From NCBI GenBank assembly GCA_024742285.1, contig JANSYR010000011.1, positions 1 to 64,000 on the forward strand: 64,000 bases of DNA. Direction: 5' to 3'. This document shows positions 1 through 8,801 of the stretch, in pieces (positions within the stretch are counted from its first letter, which is position 1; each line of letters begins with the position of its first letter). Source of the stretch: a bacterium. GTDB taxonomy: Bacteria; Myxococcota_A; UBA9160; UBA4427. The notes under the pieces were generated by a model, which saw only the letters and a program-made list of their open reading frames with translations, had not been told where the DNA came from and searched no databases. A program made the position numbers and the translations under genes.

Positions 1-133
1 CCGGTCCTCAGCCATGCGTGCCGAAAGCTTGCGGCCCTGGGTCAAGCACTACAATCATGAGCGACCCCATCGCTCGCTCGGCAAGAAGACGCCTATGCAG
101 CGGCTCAGGGAATACCGTCAACAAGCTGCTTAG
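1..133 (+). CDS. Transposase C-terminus (IS3/IS481-type), partial
   Basis: Reading from base 2 gives the last 43 residues of an rve-type DDE transposase, ending at TAG 131-133. The tail has the conserved segment WVKHYNHERPHRSLGKKTP, which in IS3 and IS481 families lies just after the catalytic glutamate. The rest of the gene is outside the window, so catalytic residues and intactness cannot be judged. It marks an insertion sequence at the left edge. I could not identify the element's right inverted repeat with confidence in the next 190 bases. Confidence 0.8.
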   Translation, partial: RSSAMRAESLRPWVKHYNHERPHRSLGKKTPMQRLREYRQQAA

Positions 134-325
134 GTCCCACATCTAGCCCAGGCGGAACGAGGCCGGGTCGTGCGGGTGCGTTGCCGGTTTTCTGCCCCCG
201 ATCGGGTCTCGTCGGGAACTTCCAGTCGTGGCGGTTGATCCAAGCTCCGAGCCCGCCGATAGGCGGGAGGCTGCTGCTCGAGCGTCCCGCGTCGCGGGGA
301 GGCCGGCCAGGGCGGCGCGGAGGGA

Positions 326-1030
326 ATGGGCTTGAGCAAGGCGATCCGGATCTTCTCGGGGAATCTCTGGTGGGGGCGCGCGGACAGCGACGCCCTCGTC
401 GGGATGATTCGCCGCTACGAGATCGACGTCTTCTGTGCGCAGGAGCTCGGCTGGGAGAACGCCGAGGCCATCGCCGACGAGCTCCCCTTCGGCGGGCTCG
501 AGCCCACCGACGGCTTCCAGGGCATGGGCATCGCCCTGCGCCAGGAAGCCGAGTACGAGCGGATCCCCCTCGACTTTCGTCCGGCCCGCCATGTCGTGCT
601 CGATCCGGGCGTCTGGAACGGGCTCGCGCGTCCAATCTCGCTGATCAACGTCCACTTCCAGGCCCCGCACTCGGCGCGACCCTTCCCGCCGTCGCGGGTG
701 CGCGCACGGCAGGCGGCCGGCCTCGAGACCTTCCTCGACGCGAACCCGAGCGACGCACGCCTCATGGTCGGCGACTACAACGCCACCCCGGTCTGGCCGC
801 TCTATCGCCGCCTCGCCCGGCGCTTCACGGATGGCGCGATCCAGTGCGCCCAGCGAGAAGGCCGCGACGTCCAAAGCACCTGGGGCCCGAAGCCCGAGAG
901 CCCGCGCTATCTGCGGATCGACCACGCGATGGTCCGCGGCCTCCGCGTCGACAACTTCCGCGTCGTCGACATCGCGGGCAGCGACCACTCGGGGCTGCTC
1001 TTCGATATCTCGCCGGATCAGCTCGGCTAA
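326..1030 (+). CDS. Endonuclease/exonuclease/phosphatase (EEP) family protein
   Basis: A 234-residue EEP-fold metal-dependent phosphodiesterase. The usual family motifs appear in order: an N-terminal SGNLWWGR strand with the catalytic Asn, CAQELGW with the metal-binding Gln-Glu, NVHFQAP, VGDYNATP (the GD-N motif), RIDHAMV, and a final GSDHSGLLFDI carrying the catalytic Asp-His pair. Substrate cannot be told; relatives cut DNA, phospholipids or nucleotides. No signal peptide is obvious. GGAGGGA sits directly upstream of the ATG. The stop codon abuts the hairpin repeat array at 1034-1205. Confidence 0.85.
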   Translation: MGLSKAIRIFSGNLWWGRADSDALVGMIRRYEIDVFCAQELGWENAEAIADELPFGGLEPTDGFQGMGIALRQEAEYERIPLDFRPARHVVLDPGVWNGLARPISLINVHFQAPHSARPFPPSRVRARQAAGLETFLDANPSDARLMVGDYNATPVWPLYRRLARRFTDGAIQCAQREGRDVQSTWGPKPESPRYLRIDHAMVRGLRVDNFRVVDIAGSDHSGLLFDISPDQLG

Positions 1031-1033
1031 GCC

Positions 1034-1205
1034 TTCGCCTGCGGGCGCTCGGCGAGTCCTTCTCCTTCGCCTGCGGGCGCTCGGCGAGTGATCGTTCGCC
1101 TGCGGGCGCTCGGCAAGTGATCGTTCGCCTGGGTGCGATTGGCGAGTCGTTCGCCGGCGAGCGCTCGGCGAGTCCTTCTCTTTCGCCTGCACCTGCGAGC
1201 GGGCG
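1034..1205. repeat. Array of about six degenerate 21-nt hairpin repeats
   Basis: Starting four bases after the EEP stop, copies of a hairpin of form TCGCC-N11-GGCGA occur at 1035-1055, 1067-1087, 1096-1116, 1125-1145 and 1151-1171, with a longer degenerate copy from 1183. Spacing is about 24-32 bases. The stem arms stay nearly constant while the 11-base middle varies, as expected if the structure is what matters. A nearly identical hairpin occurs alone at 39401-39421. Probably a terminator or REP-like element. From here to 1515 I see no gene. Confidence 0.7.
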
Positions 1206-1515
1206 GCGAGCGGGCTCCGTCAGAGGCGTCGTCGACCTGCACCGACCCGATCGGTTTCGCCCTCCGATCGGGCCGGTGAGATCGAGCGTCCCGCGGAATC
1301 CGCCGCGCCCCGAGTCTCGCCAGGGGGACCGGCGAAGCTCAGAACGGATGTCCGCAATCCGCGTCCGAAAGCGCGTTCGGGCTGGAACGGACTGAGCACG
1401 TGCGTTCCTTCGTGCTCAGTTCGCTCCACGTTGCCCGTGATGCGCCACGCACCTACGCGCTGGGCGTCGCCCAACGAGCAGAATGGGTGGCCTTCAAGCG
1501 CACACGCTCAAGGCC

Positions 1516-1872
1516 TCAAAAAGGAAGGGACCAGTCCGACGAAGGCGTGCCCGCCGCTCCACGCTTCGCGCGGCCGCGACCCTGGCTCTGGACCTTGCGC
1601 ACCGTCCGGCGAGAGCGGCCCCAGTTCGCGGGGGCCGGCGCCGACCAGGCATCGACCTGGACGCTTCGGGCGCGACGGATCGGGCGCGCCGCGCCCGAAG
1701 GCGTGCAGCCCGGAGAGTTCGTCAGCGTCGGAACCGAGAAGGAAGCGACCGGGATCTCGCTCACGTCGGCGGGGGCGTAGAGCTCGTCCTCCGAGAGGTC
1801 GCCGGCGAAGCGGTCCAGGTTGCGGTCGAAGTCATTCAGGTCGAGGTCGAGGGGCTTGATCGGTTCGCTCAC
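1516..1872 (-). CDS. Small ORF with RiPP-precursor-like N-terminus
   Basis: A GTG start at 1872 has a good ribosome site (AGGAGA, about six bases upstream), giving a 118-residue ORF. The first ~58 residues look like a ribosomally made modified-peptide precursor: an acidic Leu/Asp-rich leader (PLDLDLNDFDRNLD, then DLSEDELYAP), then a small-residue, Ser/Thr/Cys segment ending SFSVPTLTNSPGCTPSG. Leaders rich in such Asp/Leu/Phe motifs occur in class I lanthipeptides and thiopeptides. The last ~60 residues are Arg-rich and look like read-through of non-coding GC-rich DNA, so the true 3' end may be lost or frameshifted. No modification enzyme is visible nearby. It could be a chance ORF. Confidence 0.4.
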   Translation of the reverse strand: MSEPIKPLDLDLNDFDRNLDRFAGDLSEDELYAPADVSEIPVASFSVPTLTNSPGCTPSGAARPIRRARSVQVDAWSAPAPANWGRSRRTVRKVQSQGRGRAKRGAAGTPSSDWSLPF

Positions 1873-2038
1873 GGGTCGTTCTCCTGGGGTTCTCGGGGTC
1901 CCGGGACCGTAGGCGAAAGTCGGGCGAAAAGCAATCAAAAGGCGAAAGTCGAGGCGAAACTATTGATCGGGTGTGCCTTCGTCGAGACGCTGAGGGCGGT
2001 CTGGTCGACGGCAGAGGGGTGGGGTGGTATCCAACGCC

Positions 2039-2077
2039 CGGGCCCGTAGCTCAGTTGGTAGAGCAGGAGACTTTTAA
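2039..2077 (+). repeat. Left attachment site: 5' fragment of tRNA-Lys
   Basis: Bases 2040-2077 equal tRNA-Lys nucleotides 1-38 (acceptor 5' strand, D arm, anticodon stem 5' strand, CTTTTAA loop) and then diverge, so no T arm or acceptor 3' strand can form. A hairpin with CCCGGG arms (2096-2101 and 2108-2113) followed by AAAAT lies just beyond and could end transcription of the orphaned tRNA promoter or serve the integrase. This is the original chromosomal 5' half, cut off by insertion. Confidence 0.85.
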
Positions 2078-2179
2078 CTTCTCCACGGCCGGTAGCCCGG
2101 GGTGGCTCCCGGGAAAATCCTAAATCAAATCAGCAGCTTGGCCGACGACGAGGTATGACTCGGTATGCCCAGGGAGCGT

Positions 2180-2195
2180 CAGGAACCTGTTCCTG
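2180..2195. promoter_or_regulatory. Dyad CAGGAA-cctg-TTCCTG upstream of integrase
   Basis: A perfect 6-bp inverted repeat with a 4-base centre lies 30 bases before the integrase start. It could be an operator for autoregulation, an arm-type binding site, or a short hairpin in the leader. Only the symmetry is seen; its role is inferred. Confidence 0.35.
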
Positions 2196-2225
2196 AACCT
2201 CCTCTCGGGCAGAGGAGACCACCTC

Positions 2226-3452
2226 GTGCCGCGCGTCCGCCTGACACAGCAGAAGGTCAAGGCCACCGAGCCGACCGACCGGCCTCAGTTCATCGCGGAC
2301 GCTGGCCAGCCTGGTCTCTACCTCCGAGTCGGCAAGCGGCGCGCTGACGGCTCTTGTGTGCGCAGCTGGGTCTTCCAGCGAGACGAGCGGCGCACGGGCA
2401 AGACCCGCCGAACGACGATCGGCAGGTGGCCTGCGTGGGATCTGGCCTCCGCCCGAGAGCGCGCCCGCGAGCTGACGCGAAAGATGGATCTGGGCGAGTC
2501 GATCAGGCCAAAACCGCCCAAGGAGCAGCCGACGCTCGAACAGGCGGTTCGGCTGCACCAGGAATCCATGCGCCACCGGGGCTGCGCCGAAGGCTCGATC
2601 AGGATGCTGGAGGTCGAGCTGCGGCGACACGTGAAGCCATGGCTCGGTCGGCCGCTCGACGAGCTCGCGCCCGGCGAGGTTCGCGCCCGCCACATGCAGC
2701 TCAGCCGGGCCTCCGGTCCCTACCTCGCCAACCGCATCATGAAGCATCTCCGGGCTTGCTACCGCACCGCTCGGAAATCGCACCGGGACCTGCCCGCGGA
2801 CCTCCCCACGGATGCCGTCGAGTGGAATCGGGAGGAGCGGCGCGACAACCCGGTCCCGTGGGACGAGCTCCCGGATTTCGCCCGGGCGCTTGACCGCTAC
2901 GAGAACCCGATCCGCCGCGACTACATGCTCTTCCTGCTCCACACGGCGTTGCGCAAGTCGGACGCAGCGCGCGTGAGGTGGGAGGAGGTCGACTGGGAGG
3001 CGGGCACGCTGTTCCGGCCGGAGCCCAAAGGGGGGCGCAAGAAGGCGTTTACGTTGCCGCTCTCTCGCACGGCGCTCGAGATCCTTGAAAGGCGTCGGCA
3101 GGATCGGCTCTCGGAAGAGTGGGCTTTCCCGGCCGTGCGGCGAGGCAACGGCGCGGCCAACGCTTGCGGTCCCCTGCGCGAGTATCGAGAGTCGGAGATC
3201 GAGGTTCCGAGTCCTCACCGATTGCGCCGCACCTGGGCGACGGCTGCGGCAGAGCTGAACGTGAACTTCGTGACGATCCAGCTGATCCTGAATCACGCCC
3301 GCCCGAAGGACAACGTGACGTTCGGCTACGTCAGCCCGTCGCTCGAGAGCATGCGGGCCGAGTGCAACCGAGTCTCGCAGTTCCTTTCGGAGCGGATGAA
3401 GGGGGAGGGGGATCGGGACGAGGACGAAGGGGCCGAGGGAGACGACGGCTAG
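2226..3452 (+). CDS. int: Tyrosine recombinase/integrase
   Basis: 408 residues, P4-type layout: an N-terminal arm-binding region (1-100), a SAM-like core-binding domain (about 103-205) and the catalytic domain. All catalytic residues are present: R243 in TALRKSDAAR, K272/K273, H331 and R334 in PHRLRRT, H357 in LNHA, and nucleophile Y368 in FGYVSP. The start is GTG, supported by AGAGGAG nine bases upstream. Its place directly inside a broken tRNA-Lys copy shows that it drives site-specific integration into that tRNA. The 3' end overlaps the convergent gene 3449-4039 by four bases. Confidence 0.93.
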   Translation: MPRVRLTQQKVKATEPTDRPQFIADAGQPGLYLRVGKRRADGSCVRSWVFQRDERRTGKTRRTTIGRWPAWDLASARERARELTRKMDLGESIRPKPPKEQPTLEQAVRLHQESMRHRGCAEGSIRMLEVELRRHVKPWLGRPLDELAPGEVRARHMQLSRASGPYLANRIMKHLRACYRTARKSHRDLPADLPTDAVEWNREERRDNPVPWDELPDFARALDRYENPIRRDYMLFLLHTALRKSDAARVRWEEVDWEAGTLFRPEPKGGRKKAFTLPLSRTALEILERRRQDRLSEEWAFPAVRRGNGAANACGPLREYRESEIEVPSPHRLRRTWATAAAELNVNFVTIQLILNHARPKDNVTFGYVSPSLESMRAECNRVSQFLSERMKGEGDRDEDEGAEGDDG

Positions 3453-4039
3453 TCCGCCATCTCGGCCTCCGCCTCCGTGCGCGTCTCCGCAATCCATTGG
3501 CGGATCCGTCGTTCCATGATCGTCTTCACGCGCTCCGGAGAAAGTCCGATCTCTGGCAGCGTGAGAATGCTGAGCGCGAATCGGCTGAACTCGTTCTCAC
3601 CCGAAATCGGCCCCTTGAACTTGTCGAAGTGGACGGTCAGCTGATCGTCGCTCCGGTGTCTCGCCCAGAACTGCGTAACCGACTTGCCGGCGAGAATCTC
3701 CTGCCACTTGATCGTGGCGTTCTGCTTCGGCTCCGCCATCACCGCGAAGAGGTAGTCGATCGCCTCGTCTGCCTCCTTCAGCGACTCCAGCAGCCGCACC
3801 TCGGCGCAGATCCAGTCTCCATAGATTACGTGGATTCCCCTTCCGAACGCCGCCGTGCGTTCCGCGAGCTCCCGGTATTTCTTTTGGAGCGCTCTTGCCT
3901 GCCTCCTGCGTGGGTTCGACAAGCGTTTCTCACCTGTGTGGTAGCGGAATAGGTCGCGGAGCATCAACACCTCGCGCCGTACATCACTAACCGGCAAGTC
4001 GAAGATTTCCGAAATTTTTTCGACGCTGTTCTCCGCCAT
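3449..4039 (-). CDS. Unknown protein, element cargo
   Basis: 196 residues from an ATG at 4039 (MAENSVEKISEIF); the frame stays open upstream but that part looks non-coding. Mostly helical and charged, with a basic middle (RLSNPRRRQARALQKKYREL) and an acidic C-terminus (ETRTEAEAEMAD). No signal peptide or membrane segment, and I recognise no family. It lies tail to tail with the integrase, overlapping by four bases, which fits a regulatory or accessory gene of the element. The start is uncertain because the ribosome site is poor. Confidence 0.6.
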   Translation of the reverse strand: MAENSVEKISEIFDLPVSDVRREVLMLRDLFRYHTGEKRLSNPRRRQARALQKKYRELAERTAAFGRGIHVIYGDWICAEVRLLESLKEADEAIDYLFAVMAEPKQNATIKWQEILAGKSVTQFWARHRSDDQLTVHFDKFKGPISGENEFSRFALSILTLPEIGLSPERVKTIMERRIRQWIAETRTEAEAEMAD

Positions 4040-4205
4040 TCCCCGGCAAGCATCGGCCTGTCGTGGTCCCAGACTTAGCGCCCGCGAGGGGGAATGATTG
4101 CGTTCACTCTGAGCGGATTGCTTCCCGACCGATTGCCCTTGTCCCGTCCACTTCACCAGCAGAGCCGGCCACGTTGGTCGGCACGAGAGGTAAGAGGAGG
4201 CCAAG

Positions 4206-4640
4206 ATGGCCAATCGCGAGAGCACGAATACGACGATCGAAGACAAGACTTCAGACACCACTGGCGTACCCGCCGCCGCGATGCGTAGTGCGGTCTGGGA
4301 AGACGACGAGGCCTGGAACGTTTCGGCGGGGCTGATGGAGGATGGGCACTACCAGGCGGCCTGGGATGTTGCGCACGGACTTGTTCGCCGGAATCCGGGA
4401 TTTCTTCCGGCGTACTTGATCATCGTTCGGTACTTCGTCGAGGCGGACAACTGTGACTTCGCCGATCACGCAAGAATCGCCCACAACATTCACGCCACCT
4501 TGCGGTCAGCGATGACCCATATCGACGACGGAGTCGAAACGGTGGTCCTGATGGAAAACGGAGTACCAGGCCGAACCCTCAACGTTCGAGACGAGCTGAT
4601 CGCGCTGGCCAAGCAGTACGGCGTCCTCTCGCCGACGTAG
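4206..4640 (+). CDS. Unknown 144-residue protein
   Basis: The start is well set: AGGAGG nine bases before ATG 4206. Residues 1-25 are polar and Thr-rich. From about residue 30 the sequence has paired helices (SAGLMEDGHYQAAWDVAHGLV, then NPGFLPAYLIIVRYFVEA) that resemble a single TPR-like hairpin, then a part rich in His and Asp. No catalytic motif is recognised. It precedes the excisionase-like gene on the same strand by 36 bases and may share its transcript. Probably soluble. Confidence 0.65.
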   Translation: MANRESTNTTIEDKTSDTTGVPAAAMRSAVWEDDEAWNVSAGLMEDGHYQAAWDVAHGLVRRNPGFLPAYLIIVRYFVEADNCDFADHARIAHNIHATLRSAMTHIDDGVETVVLMENGVPGRTLNVRDELIALAKQYGVLSPT

Positions 4641-4676
4641 TGCGGATGTCGATCACCTTACTGGATTGCCCAAGTC

Positions 4677-4958
4677 ATGTTCGACGAAGCCCTCGAACAC
4701 CTTGCTAAGCGCGTGGCCGAGCTGGTTGTGGAGCGCCTGCCCAGGGAGACCTCTGGGCGGGTGCCTCCCGACCCGCTGGAGATGCTCACGACCGGCGAGG
4801 TCGCGACTCTGCTGAAGGTGCATCAAGTGTCCCTGAAGCAGTGGCGGGGTCGGCGCGGGACCGGGCCGCCTTACGTCCGCATCGGTCGATCCATTCGGTA
4901 CCGCCGTAGAGATGTTGAAGCTTGGATGGAAGAGATCAAGGACGAACGCCGAGAATAG
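4677..4958 (+). CDS. Excisionase-type helix-turn-helix protein
   Basis: 93 residues. The C-terminal half is a MerR/AlpA-like DNA-binding domain of the excisionase family: LTTGEVATLLKVHQVSLKQWR (wing helix-turn-helix), then GPPYVRIGRSIRYRRRDVEAWM, the usual 'RIG + R-Y + DV-W' ending. The N-terminal ~35 residues form an amphipathic helix, perhaps for dimerisation. In integrative elements such proteins direct excision or repress the integrase promoter. 4959-5255 downstream has no convincing gene. Confidence 0.78.
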   Translation: MFDEALEHLAKRVAELVVERLPRETSGRVPPDPLEMLTTGEVATLLKVHQVSLKQWRGRRGTGPPYVRIGRSIRYRRRDVEAWMEEIKDERRE

Positions 4959-5255
4959 TGCGTGGTCGGCGAATGCCGACAGCTTGGTCAGAGTCATACG
5001 GAACGCTGGACGTCTCGTATTGCCGATCCCTAACGGTGAGTAACGATTGCACTCACTGGCTCGCGTCGACGCAATGTCGACAGAAATCAACATCAAAGAG
5101 AATCAGGTGGGCGTGCAATGCGCGCACCGACGGGTCGCAGTAGCCACGCCCAGGGTGGGTGATCGACGATGGCGGTCCGGGCTTCGGAATATCGAGCGGA
5201 GCAGAAAGGCAATCCGAGATGCTGAAGCATCGACCAGTCCGGAGAGAACGCTGTT

Positions 5256-8135
5256 ATGGCTTCCGAAATGACGAACGGCCGCGGGGGAGCGCCCGCGACC
5301 GCTCAAGATGGCGTCCGAAATGACGCTGCGAACGATACCCCTTCGTCTCCCACTAACAACCTTCCTGAAGAGATTGAGAAGGACCACCTCCGTGTCGAGC
5401 TGACTGACCTGTTGCAGGCGCAGGTAGACGACGAAGCGCCCGACCCGGCCCTGGTGCTGGTGGTCAAATATCGCGAGGCACCTGCCGGTTCGAAACGCAC
5501 CCTTGGGTGCCGTAGATTTACGACTGCGGACGACGCGGTCGATTGGGTGCGCGAGCGTCACGCCGCGGCGGACTCATCGAATCCGCCGAGCTTTTATGCC
5601 GTCGCCAATGGTACCGGCTCCGAACCCAGAGTCTGGAACGCCGACAAGAGTAAGCGCGTGGTGTCGAAGGGCAGTGTCGGCAATCCGCCGGTGCAGGATC
5701 CGCGTCACGGCGAGATTCTCCGCCTGACGTGGATACTCATCGACATTGACCCTCTCGGAAATGAGGCCATGTCGCCCGCGTTGCGCAAGCTGGCCCGTCA
5801 GGCGATTCGTGACCTTCATTTGCCCCTGTGGCACGTGCTCGACTCTGGCCGCGGCGTCCAGGCGATGCTCCGACTCACAGAGCCGGCGCCGAATACGGTT
5901 TCGAACTTCCAGATGTACACGCGGGTAGGCAAGGCCATCCAGGCCCGCTTGAAGTCACTGCTCGAAGGCGCGCCCGTCGAGGTCGACTCGGTCCACAACG
6001 CCAACCGGCAGAGCCGGCTTGCGGGCACTATGAACTGGAAGACAAAGCGCTGGGCGACCTTCCTCGAGCGCCCTTGCAAGACCGCGGGCCTGCTGACCGA
6101 GTTGGCTGAGAAGTTCAGCATTCAGTCGTCGGAGCACGGCAGCAAGACGGTCGGGACTCGAGAAACGGGAAAAATCCTCTTCGACGAGAGGATTCAGGAG
6201 CTTCAGCTTGCGGGCGATTGGGAACCTAACGACTGGCAGCTTGAGCTAATCGAGCGGGTCAGAGATTCGGGCCCACCCGATCTGGACAGGCTCACCGAGA
6301 ATGGCCGCAATTGGGTCGAACTCCACGAGTGGACCCAGGAGAAGGGAGCGATCGACAGGTCGCGGGAGGCCGAGTGGGTGGCCCAGCAATTGCTGGAGAT
6401 GTGTGAGCCCATCGAGGGGATCATGGCTGCGCTCGAGGACAGCCCGCACTGCAACGAGCAGTCGGACCCCGAGCGGGCGCGCTGGCGCTGCCTCGGTGCC
6501 GCCGTACGGGCGTGCAGATGGGGGATCGGCGACGAGGAGCCAGGTGGGGAGGAACCTGCAGGGACGCCAGAGCGGAACCCGGCCGTCGATTCGGCTCCCG
6601 GCTCCATCCAGCTAAACGACTACGCCACCCATCTCGTAGTCGAGGCGCTGGAGAAGGTGCTCGCAGCGCGCGGGAACATCTATCGCCGGGGTGCCGAGCT
6701 CGCTCGCGTTCGCGAGTTGGAGGAGGCCGAGGCCGAATCCGACCGCTCGGGTGCGCAGCGCATCTACAGACACGCTGGCGTCTCCGAGATCGCGGTTGCA
6801 AACCCCGACTATCTCATGATCGAGCTTTCGCGTACCGGGACGAAGTTCTGGATGGCGACCAAGGAAGGTCCGAAGAAAGTCCCGGCAGCCAGGACTCGGC
6901 CGTATTGCGGCACTCTTGCCGCACTGGCGGACGAGACGAGGTTCCCGATTCTCCGGGGCGTCTCTACGACTCCGTCGCTGGATCGCGACGAGCCGGGATA
7001 CGATCCTGAGACGGGGCTATTCCTTGCATACCCGGCGGACATGTATCCGTCGGTGGGGATGGAGCCGGGGAAGGACGCTGCCGCGGCGGCGCTCGAGCGC
7101 CTCGCGCATCCGCTCCGGGAGTTTCCCTTCGTCACGGAGGCCGACCGGTCGGTGGCGCTCGCGGCGACGCTCCTGGCGGTCGTGCGTGGCGAGCTGGGAC
7201 CCTGTCCGCTCCATGGCTTCTCGGCGCCATCGCCGGGAAGCGGCAAGACACTCCTCACATCAATGGTCGGGGTGATCGGAGCAGGCGTGGAGCCCTCGGC
7301 GATCACCTTCACGCCCGACGCCGACGAGATGGAAAAGCGCCTGTCTTCGCTCTTGCGCACCGGTGATCAGGTGATTCTCATCGACAACGTGACGCACGCC
7401 ATGCACGGGGCCTTCCTCTGCATGATGTTCACGATGGATCAGGTCCAGGCGCGAATCCTCGGCAAGTCAGAGCGGATGCTGCTACCGAGCCGCGTGACCG
7501 TGCTCGCGACGGGGAACAACTTGAGGTTCCAAGGCGACATGGTGCGTCGCCAGGTGACCTGCACGATCGACCCGCGTATTGAGAACCCGGAGAATCGATC
7601 TTTCTCCTTCAATCCTCTGATCGAGGTCAAGGAGCGGCGGGCTGAGGCCGTCGCGGACGTTCTGACCGTCCTGCGGGCCTACCGCGCGGCCGGGGGACCA
7701 GCGTCCGTCCGACCGCTAGGGTCCTTCGAGGACTACGACTTGATCCGGGGGGCGCTGGTCTGGCTCGACCGGACGGATCCCGTGGAGACGATGCCGAACG
7801 CGAAGGCCGACGACCCCGAGCTCGAGGAGCGCGGGCTGCTCTTTCGGGTACTGCTGGCTTTCGCTGAGGGGCGAGTCGGGGGTGCGCCGGACCGGCGTTT
7901 TCTGCTGCGTGACCTCGACGACAGCGCTCGTGCTGCGATCGACAACTGGTTCGGGAAGGGAGGAATCTCGCTCCGGAGGCTGGGCAATATCTTGAAGCAT
8001 CACCGCGACCGACCTTTCGGCGGGGTCGTGCTGCGCTCCGAGACGAATCGGTCCAAGGAGACCCGCTGGTGGTTCGAGGTGGACGACATCGCGCGGCGGG
8101 CGCGGTGGTGGCGCGGCGAGGTTCCGAACTTCTAG
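5256..8135 (+). CDS. Primase-helicase replication protein
   Basis: 959 residues. The N-terminal half is a RepB-type/archaeo-eukaryotic primase: LIDIDP (161-166, metal-binding Asp pair), DSGRG (196-200), and a region at 244-263 with DSVHNANR and AGTMNWK, the strand seen in phage and plasmid primases. The C-terminal half is a helicase-like ATPase: Walker A SPGSGKTLL near residue 660, Walker B QVILIDNV near 705, sensor-like TVLATGNN near 750. The fusion would prime and unwind DNA for replication of the excised element. Directly downstream is the inverted triplet-repeat structure at 8178-8318, a likely place for an origin. Most similar proteins are in phages and plasmid-like elements. Confidence 0.82.
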   Translation: MASEMTNGRGGAPATAQDGVRNDAANDTPSSPTNNLPEEIEKDHLRVELTDLLQAQVDDEAPDPALVLVVKYREAPAGSKRTLGCRRFTTADDAVDWVRERHAAADSSNPPSFYAVANGTGSEPRVWNADKSKRVVSKGSVGNPPVQDPRHGEILRLTWILIDIDPLGNEAMSPALRKLARQAIRDLHLPLWHVLDSGRGVQAMLRLTEPAPNTVSNFQMYTRVGKAIQARLKSLLEGAPVEVDSVHNANRQSRLAGTMNWKTKRWATFLERPCKTAGLLTELAEKFSIQSSEHGSKTVGTRETGKILFDERIQELQLAGDWEPNDWQLELIERVRDSGPPDLDRLTENGRNWVELHEWTQEKGAIDRSREAEWVAQQLLEMCEPIEGIMAALEDSPHCNEQSDPERARWRCLGAAVRACRWGIGDEEPGGEEPAGTPERNPAVDSAPGSIQLNDYATHLVVEALEKVLAARGNIYRRGAELARVRELEEAEAESDRSGAQRIYRHAGVSEIAVANPDYLMIELSRTGTKFWMATKEGPKKVPAARTRPYCGTLAALADETRFPILRGVSTTPSLDRDEPGYDPETGLFLAYPADMYPSVGMEPGKDAAAAALERLAHPLREFPFVTEADRSVALAATLLAVVRGELGPCPLHGFSAPSPGSGKTLLTSMVGVIGAGVEPSAITFTPDADEMEKRLSSLLRTGDQVILIDNVTHAMHGAFLCMMFTMDQVQARILGKSERMLLPSRVTVLATGNNLRFQGDMVRRQVTCTIDPRIENPENRSFSFNPLIEVKERRAEAVADVLTVLRAYRAAGGPASVRPLGSFEDYDLIRGALVWLDRTDPVETMPNAKADDPELEERGLLFRVLLAFAEGRVGGAPDRRFLLRDLDDSARAAIDNWFGKGGISLRRLGNILKHHRDRPFGGVVLRSETNRSKETRWWFEVDDIARRARWWRGEVPNF

Positions 8136-8177
8136 AGCGGGGGGGGAGGCGATGCCCGGGGGGGGGGGAGGCAAGTT

Positions 8178-8318
8178 CCGGGTTTCCGGGTCTACCGGGT
8201 CCGTCCGCCTTCGCTCGTTCCCACGAGCCCCAAAAAAGTCGAGGGGGCAAGAAGAACTTGAATTTGAGAGCCTCGAACTTGCTCGGGGTGCACTAAGACC
8301 CGGTAGACCCGGAGACCC
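8178..8318. repeat. Inverted triplet-iteron structure, candidate origin
   Basis: Three CCGGGT repeats (from 8178, 8186 and 8195) are mirrored by three ACCCGG repeats from 8298. The larger arms 8180-8201 and 8297-8318 match as an inverted repeat in 21 of 22 positions. The ~95 bases between are the most A-rich stretch nearby (AAAAAAG, and GAACTTG twice). Being next to the primase-helicase, it may be the element's replication origin or Rep binding site; a long hairpin at the transcript end is the alternative. From 8319 to 8801 I see no gene. Confidence 0.5.
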
Positions 8319-8801
8319 GGGAAATCCCCCCACGGGGCTACGCGCGGCTTCCCGCTGTGCGCCCCGACGAATCTGCACCCACACGGCTAGGCCCTATGCG
8401 CGGTGCGCCCGCGCGAGCCGCGCCGCTCGAGGCGTCCTCGCAGGCTACACCGACCCTGCCGCGCTCGGCGCACCGCCTGCCTGCCGGCCGGCCGCCCCGA
8501 CCCCGATGGCATCCTCTGCGGCCTCGGAGGCCCCTGCGTGCCGCGCTCGCCTCCCTCCGGAACTCCATCGCCCATCGCGCGGCCACGGAATCTGCTGGTC
8601 CCACCTCGGCTTACTTGCGCCCCCGGCCAGCCAGCGGGGCCCAGGCGCCAAGGCTTGCTGCTGAGCGTTTCTCAGCGGGGCCGTAACAATATTCGACCCG
8701 CACCCGTCTACCCGATTCGCACGAAACCAGACGGCGCGCGCGATTCTCCATCTAAGCGTGCGGCGACTCCGAAGAGACCGCGACGGGAGGGCTGCTCGGT
8801 C

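Noticed and set aside
1034-1205. CRISPR array
   Set aside because: Units are adjacent, imperfect hairpins with no unique spacers of constant length, and no cas genes are near. The arrays at 33765 and 41518 fail for the same reason.
2040-2113. A second tRNA-Lys gene at the left end
   Set aside because: Only the first 38 nt match; no T arm or 3' acceptor strand can be folded. It is an att fragment.
5074-5271. Small ORF before the primase-helicase (starting MSTEINIKEN)
   Set aside because: It overlaps the primase start, lacks a clear ribosome site and its end is Arg-rich; not enough to call.
8403-8801. N-terminal extension of the TSP3-type lipoprotein
   Set aside because: The frame is open but is Arg/Pro/Ala-rich shadow sequence. 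ATG 8802 has a ribosome site and starts a signal peptide.
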